A stretch of DNA of 11,044 nt from CAZMRF01 sp964568735 (lineage in GTDB: Bacteria > Acidobacteriota > Polarisedimenticolia > JACPZX01). The position numbers and the translations under genes were made by a program. This document shows, one piece after another, positions 6,643 through 11,044 of the stretch. How positions within the stretch are numbered: the first letter of the stretch is position 1; each line of letters starts with the position of its first letter. The notes beneath the pieces are model-generated. The model saw nothing but the letters and a program-made list of their open reading frames with translations. It was not told the DNA's origin and did no database searches. The stretch is from assembly GCA_964568735.1 (NCBI GenBank), contig CAZMRF010000089.1, positions 1-11,044 of the forward strand, in the 5' to 3' direction.

Positions 6643-7224
6643 TCAGCTCCCCTCGATCGGGCGGACCTCGATGATGCCGCCGTAGTGCAGGTGGGGGCAT
6701 GATTCGGCGAGCTTCCGCGCCTCCTCCATGTCGCGGGATCGGATCAGGAAGAGGCCGGCCACGCCATCGGGCCGGCTCCGCTCCGGGCTCGTAGCGTTCG
6801 GGCGGCGGGGCTCCATGAGCATCGCGGCCTCCTCGCCCAGTTTCATGCCGACGACCACCTGCCCCGCCCGGCGCTTCTCTCCGGCCCAGGCCACGTACTC
6901 GGCCACGCGCTCCATCTCGCGGCCCTCGGGTGCCGTGCGATAGGCGCTGTCCTCGCGCAGCAGGAGAACATAGGTGGCGCTTTCCACGGCGAGCCCGGCC
7001 CCCTGACGTGCCCCGAGCCACCAGCCGGCTGCGAGGAGGAGCGCCGCTGCGGCCGCCGCGGGGAGCCAGAGCCATCGAGTCCGGATCCGTGACGTGCGGG
7101 ATCCCGCGAGAAGCCCCTCGCGACGCAGGGCCGACACGACACGGCGCTCGAGAGCGGCGGGGGGCTTCGCCTCCCCGGGGAGATCGGACAGCTCGGGGAC
7201 GTCGGGCTCAATCGTGTCGGACAT
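6643..7224 (-). CDS. Single-pass membrane protein: anti-sigma-like stub fused to a YCII-related domain
   Basis: The protein has 193 residues. Residues 1-50 are a cytoplasmic stub with PPAALERRVVSALRREGLL, resembling the juxtamembrane part of ECF-associated membrane proteins, and with basic residues (RIRTR) before the membrane. One membrane helix spans about 51-72 (WLWLPAAAAAALLLAAGWWL). Residues 84-191 resemble the YCII/DGPF family: YVLLLREDSAYR, EYVAWAGEKRRAGQVVVGMKL, DGVAGLFLIRSRDMEEARKLAE, CPHLHYGGIIEVRPIE. The DGPF-loop is shortened (DG followed directly by VAGLFLI). The basic flank puts the YCII domain outside the cytoplasm. The gene overlaps the ECF gene by 17 nt with an AAAGGAG ribosome-binding site inside it. 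Role inferred: membrane partner or regulator of the ECF sigma factor. There is no Cys in the stub, so it is not a zinc-containing (ZAS) anti-sigma factor. Confidence 0.8.
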   Translation of the reverse strand: MSDTIEPDVPELSDLPGEAKPPAALERRVVSALRREGLLAGSRTSRIRTRWLWLPAAAAAALLLAAGWWLGARQGAGLAVESATYVLLLREDSAYRTAPEGREMERVAEYVAWAGEKRRAGQVVVGMKLGEEAAMLMEPRRPNATSPERSRPDGVAGLFLIRSRDMEEARKLAESCPHLHYGGIIEVRPIEGS

Positions 7225-7762
7225 GACGACTCCTTTCCGTGTCGGTATCGCGGGTGTCCAGCCAGGTGCGGAGAAGGCGGCGGGCGCGGGAGAGCTGGCT
7301 CTTGGAAGTGCCCGGCCGGATCCCCATCTGGAGGGCGATCTCCTCGTGCGTGTAGCCCTCGATGTCGTGCAGGACGAGGACCTCCCGGTAGCCGTCGGGC
7401 AGGCGCCTCACGAGCGATTCGGTTTCGCCCGGCGGGGCCGGCGGCGACGCTGCCGTCTCGATGGGAATCACCTCGCCGTGCGTATCGGGCCTGCGTCGGC
7501 GCAGCGCCTCCCGCGCGCAGTTGATCGCGATGGAGGCGAGCCAGGTGCGTAGGCTCGACTCCCACCGGAAGCCCGGCAGCGCCCGCACGGCCCGCGCCCA
7601 GGTCTCCTGGATGGCGTCCTCCGCCTCGGACGCATCGCCAAGGAGCCGCTGGACCATGAGGAGGAGGAAGGGCGTGTGAGCCCGATAGAGCGCAAGGAAG
7701 GAGCCCTCGTCGCGCGCCGCGATGAAAGCCTCCACTTGGCGCCGAGGTTCGTCGTCCGTCAC
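7208..7762 (-). CDS. RNA polymerase ECF-type (sigma-70 family) sigma factor
   Basis: A 184-residue alternative sigma factor that directs RNA polymerase to specific promoters. Region 2 spans about 20-92, with SFLALYRAHTPFLLLMVQRL, DASEAEDAIQETWARAV and FRWESSLRTWLASIAINCARE; the linker (93-115) is Pro/Ala-rich. Region 4 spans about 115-168, with LPDGYREVLVLHDIEGYTHEEIA and a recognition helix in GTSKSQLSRARRLLR. There is no C-terminal extension (no SnoaL-like or TPR domain), unlike the ECF groups that carry one. The GTG at 7762 is chosen because GGTGGAG lies about 5 nt upstream and region 2 follows directly; the longer ATG option would read back into the neighbouring coding region. It starts 14 nt after the secreted-protein gene and overlaps the membrane protein gene by 17 nt, the usual arrangement for a sigma factor and its partner. 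Confidence 0.93.
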   Translation of the reverse strand: MTDDEPRRQVEAFIAARDEGSFLALYRAHTPFLLLMVQRLLGDASEAEDAIQETWARAVRALPGFRWESSLRTWLASIAINCAREALRRRRPDTHGEVIPIETAASPPAPPGETESLVRRLPDGYREVLVLHDIEGYTHEEIALQMGIRPGTSKSQLSRARRLLRTWLDTRDTDTERSRHVRHD

Positions 7763-7776
7763 GTCAGCTCCACCAC

Positions 7777-8502
7777 TCAGTGCACGTGTGGACCATCGAG
7801 GAACTCCGTCTCCGACTCCGATTCCGTTCCCGCCCCCGAGGCGCCGGAGCGTCGATCCTTTGGATCGGTCCGCACGACGACCATGATGTAGGCCCCGGGA
7901 GTTCCCTCCTCGAGCACCCATGGATGCCACGGGCTCGAGAAGTCGGCGCCGATGTCCTGATTGGTGACGTAGGGAGCGTAGATCATGACGTGGGGCGGGT
8001 AGGGTATGACCTTCTCCCCGTTGAAGACGCGATTCTCCTCGGAGAGCATGTAGGCCACGCCCGCCCGGCGCGGCGCACGGTAGGCGCCGGTCTTGAAGCC
8101 CTCGGCCATCTCGCGCCCGATCGCCTCCTCCGCCTTCCCCTCGCCGCGCAGCCGGGCCTCGGCGAGATCCGCGGGGAGGTGCGTGGTCGTCCCTTCCGGG
8201 TCGTAGCAGATCGGCTCCAGCGTATCGGGCCGGCTCCTCACCACGAGGCAGGAAAAGCCGTTCGTTCCGCTCCGGGCGATCTCGTATCCCGCCTCCCCGA
8301 GGAGGTAGATCGTGGCCGCCTTCACGGCGCCGGCCGGCCCGGCGCTCTCGGCGAGAGCGATCTCCCGCTCACGGGGGAGCAGAGGGATGTCGCCGTTCTT
8401 TCCCGCCGCCGCTTGCGCAAGAGGCATCCCGGCCGCCAGATGGACCAGGAGCAAGGTCAGAATCGAACACAGAGCCGGCCGTCTCGTGAATGAGCAGATC
8501 AT
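7777..8502 (-). CDS. Secreted protein of unknown function, first gene of the ECF cluster
   Basis: A 241-residue protein with an N-terminal signal peptide: basic MICSFTRRPALC, hydrophobic SILTLLLVHLAAG, and likely cleavage near AQA-AA (about 30). The mature part has a helical segment (LPREREIALAESAGPAGAVKAATIYLL), a strand-like stretch (YEIARSGTNGFSCLVVRS), ICYDPEGTTTHLPADLAEARLRGEG, AYMLSEENRVFNGE and a conserved-looking PYPPHVMIYAPYVTNQDIGADF followed by GAYIMVVVRTDP. The last 25 residues are acidic and low in complexity. I do not recognise a characterised family; similar PHVM.YAP-type secreted proteins are, from memory, annotated as hypothetical. The ATG at 8502 is chosen for its signal peptide and an AGGGAGGG 8 nt upstream. 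It precedes the sigma factor by 14 nt, so they are probably co-transcribed. Confidence 0.85.
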   Translation of the reverse strand: MICSFTRRPALCSILTLLLVHLAAGMPLAQAAAGKNGDIPLLPREREIALAESAGPAGAVKAATIYLLGEAGYEIARSGTNGFSCLVVRSRPDTLEPICYDPEGTTTHLPADLAEARLRGEGKAEEAIGREMAEGFKTGAYRAPRRAGVAYMLSEENRVFNGEKVIPYPPHVMIYAPYVTNQDIGADFSSPWHPWVLEEGTPGAYIMVVVRTDPKDRRSGASGAGTESESETEFLDGPHVH

Positions 8503-8867
8503 TGTCGAGTCCCTCCCTGAACCTGTCGTCCATGAGTGACCCGGGAGGGCCCCAGGGTTGCACGTCCGAATGGCACGCCACGATTCGGGCCGGGGCTGTA
8601 GCACGGGTCCATGGGGCGTGCGGCGTTTCCCTCGGAGCGCGAATCTCTTACCGCCACGCTCGTGAGCGGAGAGGAGTGCCGCCGCGGAGACGCCTATGAA
8701 TCGTGCTCTCTCACCCACTGCGGTGAATCTGAGGCTTTCATGCGTCCGACCCCATGCATCCGCGCAGGAAGCAGCGTTCGGACTGAGATCTTCTTAACTG
8801 AGCTTCCGACTCGGGACACCAGGAACGGTGCGTCAGGGAGCACCGGAGGCGATCCATGAAAAAGATC
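8503..8867. other. Divergent intergenic region
   Basis: The intergenic stretch between the minus-strand ECF cluster and the plus-strand HNH gene runs 8503-8940 (438 bp); this entry covers the part before the mapped HNH promoter. ORFs here look like chance frames. It holds a small inverted repeat CGGTGC/GCACCG (8826-8845, 8-nt loop) and two AGATCTT copies (near 8788 and 8863). A promoter for the ECF cluster must lie on the minus strand here, but I cannot place it with confidence. Confidence 0.5.
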
Positions 8868-8896
8868 TTGACACGCACTTTACTTTCGTGTATTGT
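8868..8896 (+). promoter_or_regulatory. Predicted sigma-70 type promoter of the HNH gene
   Basis: A perfect -35 TTGACA (8868-8873), a 17-bp spacer rich in T, and -10 TATTGT (8891-8896, 4 of 6 matches) lie in the most AT-rich stretch of the region. The predicted start is near 8903, giving a leader of about 38 nt that contains the AGGAG ribosome-binding site (8930-8934) of the GTG at 8941. Confidence 0.75.
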
Positions 8897-8940
8897 TCGT
8901 CTACTTACCAGAGCCTCAGAACACGCTCCAGGAGCCAAAC

Positions 8941-11044
8941 GTGCACATCGCACCTGTCAGCTCTCAGCGGGATCAGACTGTCCGAATTCAGCCGGACGTC
9001 TCGCCGCAGAAGGCGTCACTCCGAGGGGTTCCTTCTGCCTTCCCGCAGGAGCCGCTGCTCCAAGGCATGCCGGCCGCCTCTCCGCAAGCGCCGTCTCTCC
9101 GAGGGTCACCTGCCGACTTGCCTCAGGAACCGCACCCGCGGCTCGTTCCGGTTGCGGTTCCGTCCGCGGATGAGGCTCGCCCCACTCTTCTCCCGCGCCG
9201 TCCGTCACTCGCCCATCTCGAGCGGCGGGCTGGGCGGCTGCTTCGTGCCCTCAGGGACGGGGATCTCCTCCGCCGCGTTGGGTACGTCCGCCTCGGGGAT
9301 TACGTCATCGAGCGGCTCGGCGTGAGCTACCGCACCGCCCAGGAGTGGATGCGCGTGGATGAGTCGCTGGAGCGGGCGCCCCTCGTCACGGCCGCCTTCG
9401 ACGCCGGCGAGATTAACTCCGCACAAGTGCGCCTCCTGTCGCGCGTCGTCGGAGCGGAGGACGAGGCGCAATGGGTCGCCTTGGCCCGGCGGCTCGACGT
9501 CAGGGGGCTTGCCCGTGCGATCGCGGTCTGGGAGCGTGACGGCGAAACCGGGCCTCGCGGGAATCAAGGCGAGGACGGGTCTCCCGGAAACCAAGGCAAC
9601 GAATGCCCGGAGTTGGATGAAGAGGATCTGGAGACCGAGCCTGTCGAGCTTTCGGTCCCTGCATGGCTGTACTCCTCGTGGCGAGACACGTTGACCTTCG
9701 CGAGGCAGCTCGCGGGGGCGGTGGTGAGCCGGGGTGAGTATCTCGAGTTGGTCACGGCTGAGCTGCTCGGCTCAGCGAAGCCGGCATTGGAGATGGCGAA
9801 GGAGGCGGACGGTCGGCAGCGATCCGAGGCACAGCTCGACGGGGAAAGCCTGATGGGGAAGGCAGGGTCGATCGCGGACGTGGCAGCGTCTGCGCTGGAC
9901 CCGGACTCGACACATGTTGATCTGCCCTCGTCTGCGCTCGCATCGATCGGAGAGTCAGGCGGCTCACTTCAGGCTCAACGCGGTCAATCCACCGTCGACT
10001 CGATTGCCACTCGCTTCAAGGTGCGCGCCATCCATCGCGAGCTGCGGGAGCTGATGGCCGCCCGCCAGAAGCGCGAGTGGAGCCTCGCCGAGAGGCTGCG
10101 TGGTGTGGCCATGATGCGCACATTCCGCCTCGATGGCTTCGCCTCGCTCGAGGAGTACGCCCGGGAGCGGCTCGGAGTGTCTCCACGGGGAACCTATCGG
10201 CTCCTGGCCCTTCACAGGACGCTGGAGCGCCTCCCGGCGCTTCGCCGGAGCTTCCTCGCAGGAAGGGTCACGCTCAGGCAGGCGCTTCTCATCGGCTCCG
10301 TCGCCACGGTCGTGACGGAGCTCGCGTGGATCAGTAGGGCCCGCTCCGTGACGCTACGGCGCCTGGACGACGAGGTCTGCTTCTGGAAGCACCTCAAGGA
10401 GGTCCGCCCCGCGGTCTGGGAACTGCTCGAGGGCGCTCCGCTGCCGAAGGGCATCGTGCTCGTGCCCGGCCACCCAGCGAGACTGTCCACGTCTGCGCCC
10501 CCGGGAGACACGACCGGAACTGAACTGCCCATATCTGCGCGTAGCATCAACTCAACTGATGTTGAGCTGCCCACGTCTGCGCCTGCGCATGGACGGCGTC
10601 TGACGGCCGAGCGGCTCCTGGCGGCTCTGTCGGACTCCGAGGGGGAGGTTCCCATGCCCGGGCACATGGTCCGCATCCGTCTGCGCGCCGAGCCCGACGT
10701 GAAAGCGCTCTGGGAGTCTGCCGTCGCCCACTGCCGCGCGACGATGAACCCAGCTATCACAGAGTGGGAGGTCCTCGCTCTCGCGCTCGCCACCTTCTGG
10801 AGGACCTGGGACAACAAAGAAACCAGGCGGCAGCGACGGGAGCATCCCACGATCGAGAGGGACGGGTGGCGCTGCATGGCGCCCGGCTGCTGGTCGATGG
10901 GGACGGGGCGGCTCCACGAGCACCACATCATCTTCAGATCGCACGGCGGCGCGCTCGAGAATCCCAGGAACCTCGTCGCGGCGTGCACCTTATGCCGAGT
11001 TCGGCATAACGTGCATTATGCCGACCTCCGGTTTATGCCGCGTT
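8941..11044 (+). CDS. Large HNH endonuclease family protein with internal repeats (3' end cut by window)
   Basis: A continuous frame of 701 codons from GTG 8941, running off the window. The start is supported by AGGAG 6 nt upstream and the promoter at 8868-8896. Layout: four 13-residue repeats (22-73); a helical/HTH-like module with RLGDYVIERLGVSYRTAQEW (about 88-170); a collagen-like GETGPRGNQGEDGSPGNQG stretch (201-219); a variable linker; a second copy of the module with FASLEEYARERLGVSPRGTYR (about 372-456); an LP-[TSI]-SA-rich linker (about 515-548); and a C-terminal HNH domain with CMAPGC (Cys645, Cys650), HEHHIIFRSHGG (659-670), NPRNLVAAC (674-682) and CTLC. The HNH fold with a four-Cys zinc site predicts a DNA nuclease. 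The last residues deviate from the usual C..HH....H ending where TTATGCCGA repeats begin. Similar multi-copy HNH proteins are common in some high-GC bacteria; the biological role is unknown. Confidence 0.88.
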   Translation, partial: MHIAPVSSQRDQTVRIQPDVSPQKASLRGVPSAFPQEPLLQGMPAASPQAPSLRGSPADLPQEPHPRLVPVAVPSADEARPTLLPRRPSLAHLERRAGRLLRALRDGDLLRRVGYVRLGDYVIERLGVSYRTAQEWMRVDESLERAPLVTAAFDAGEINSAQVRLLSRVVGAEDEAQWVALARRLDVRGLARAIAVWERDGETGPRGNQGEDGSPGNQGNECPELDEEDLETEPVELSVPAWLYSSWRDTLTFARQLAGAVVSRGEYLELVTAELLGSAKPALEMAKEADGRQRSEAQLDGESLMGKAGSIADVAASALDPDSTHVDLPSSALASIGESGGSLQAQRGQSTVDSIATRFKVRAIHRELRELMAARQKREWSLAERLRGVAMMRTFRLDGFASLEEYARERLGVSPRGTYRLLALHRTLERLPALRRSFLAGRVTLRQALLIGSVATVVTELAWISRARSVTLRRLDDEVCFWKHLKEVRPAVWELLEGAPLPKGIVLVPGHPARLSTSAPPGDTTGTELPISARSINSTDVELPTSAPAHGRRLTAERLLAALSDSEGEVPMPGHMVRIRLRAEPDVKALWESAVAHCRATMNPAITEWEVLALALATFWRTWDNKETRRQRREHPTIERDGWRCMAPGCWSMGTGRLHEHHIIFRSHGGALENPRNLVAACTLCRVRHNVHYADLRFMPR
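9004..9159 (+). repeat. Four tandem 39-nt (13-residue) units in the HNH protein N-terminus
   Basis: Units with exact 13-residue period: PQKASLRGVPSAF, PQEPLLQGMPAAS, PQAPSLRGSPADL and PQEPHPRLVPVAV. Each begins Pro-Gln and has Pro at position 11 (units 1-3) or 10 (unit 4). Units 1 and 3 are closest (SLRG core). The segment is Pro-rich and probably disordered. Confidence 0.85.
9886..9937 (+). repeat. Interspersed GTCTGCGC motif, first cluster
   Basis: Two copies of a short motif ending CGTCTGCGC: GCAGCGTCTGCGCTGG (9884-9899) and TGTTGATCTGCCCTCGTCTGCGC (9915-9937). The second reads DLPSSA in frame. Closely similar copies recur 550-650 bp downstream in the second linker of the same protein. 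Confidence 0.65.
10481..10583 (+). repeat. Interspersed CTGCCCACGTCTGCGC motif, second cluster
   Basis: Three copies: GACTGTCCACGTCTGCGCCC (10481-10500), GAACTGCCCATATCTGCGC (10522-10540) and TGTTGAGCTGCCCACGTCTGC (10560-10580). They encode LSTSAPP, ELPISA and ELPTSAPA, spaced about 13-14 residues. A perfect small inverted repeat CTCAAC-TGAT-GTTGAG (10551-10566) sits just before the third copy. Confidence 0.7.
10990..11040 (+). repeat. Cluster of TTATGCCGA direct and inverted repeats at window edge
   Basis: TTATGCCGA (10990-10998), then its exact inverse TCGGCATAA (11001-11009) two bases later, then direct copies TTATGCCGA (11016-11024) and TTATGCCG (11033-11040). Four copies in 51 bp, the first two forming a 9-2-9 inverted repeat. 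The cluster lies inside the 3' part of the HNH frame, beginning just after the conserved NLVAAC motif. It resembles a recombinase or replication-initiator site or an element end more than ordinary coding sequence, but the continuation is outside the window. Confidence 0.75.

Noticed and set aside
8538..8559. ECF-type promoter (AAC, 16 bp, GTC) on the minus strand before the secreted-protein gene, suggesting autoregulation
   Set aside because: Such short motifs occur by chance at this GC content, and a second candidate (GGAAAC...CGTG near 8600-8630) is equally weak. Regulon data would be needed.
8856..9173. Small ORF starting MKKILTRTLLSC with a good GGAGG 6-7 nt upstream
   Set aside because: The start looks tempting, but the ATG lies upstream of the predicted -35 (8868), so it would not be on the HNH transcript. 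After about 30 codons it becomes an out-of-frame shadow of the HNH repeats.
10212..10988. Minus-strand ORF of 258 codons opposite the HNH gene
   Set aside because: The plus-strand frame carries duplicated modules and an HNH domain; the antisense product is Ser/Arg-rich without recognisable content.
1..11044. CRISPR arrays, tRNA or rRNA genes
   Set aside because: No regularly spaced direct repeats of 20-40 bp with unique spacers were seen; the only tandem repeat is in-frame with a 39-nt period and no spacers. No tRNA cloverleaf or rRNA-like segment was recognised.

Overview
The window is strongly GC-rich, with tightly packed genes, frequent GTG starts and Shine-Dalgarno-like GGAGG sites. It looks like a high-GC Gram-negative-type bacterium. 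A large HNH-endonuclease gene with repeat-filled linkers and the mixed gene content would fit a delta-proteobacterial-like or candidate-phylum lineage, but the sequence alone does not fix the taxon.

Left two thirds (1-6611, minus strand): a complete tryptophan-biosynthesis operon up to trpB, which is cut by the window edge. Transcription order is promoter (TTGACA-17-TATCTA), leader peptide trpL with two Trp codons (W-P-W), attenuator terminator, aroF (DAHP synthase), trpE, trpG, trpD, trpC-trpF fusion, trpB. aroF/trpE, trpE/trpG and trpG/trpD share 4-nt stop/start overlaps and trpD/trpCF overlap by 11 nt, so translation is probably coupled. The leader was found by hand. It contains a 26-codon ORF, a hairpin directly after the Trp codons, an alternative antiterminator pairing, and a perfect 15-bp terminator hairpin followed by a T-tract. 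Together these make a classical ribosome-mediated attenuator placed in front of aroF, so both entry into the aromatic pathway and the Trp branch respond to charged tRNA-Trp. The predicted transcription start lies about 2 nt before the leader ATG, suggesting a leaderless leader peptide.

Middle (6643-8502, minus strand): a three-gene cluster upstream of the trp promoter. A secreted protein of unknown function is followed 14 nt later by an ECF sigma factor, which overlaps by 17 nt a single-pass membrane protein. That protein has an anti-sigma-like cytoplasmic stub fused to an extracytoplasmic YCII-related domain. I see no terminator between this cluster and the trp promoter.

Right (8503-11044): a divergent intergenic region of 438 bp with a good sigma-70 type promoter, driving a large plus-strand gene that runs off the window. 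Its product has four tandem 13-residue repeats, two copies of a helical/HTH-like module, a collagen-like Gly-X-Y stretch, linkers carrying a recurring LP-[TSI]-SA motif, and a C-terminal HNH nuclease domain. At the extreme right edge the HNH coding sequence runs into a cluster of TTATGCCGA motifs in direct and inverted orientation, which may mark a mobile-element or recombination boundary.
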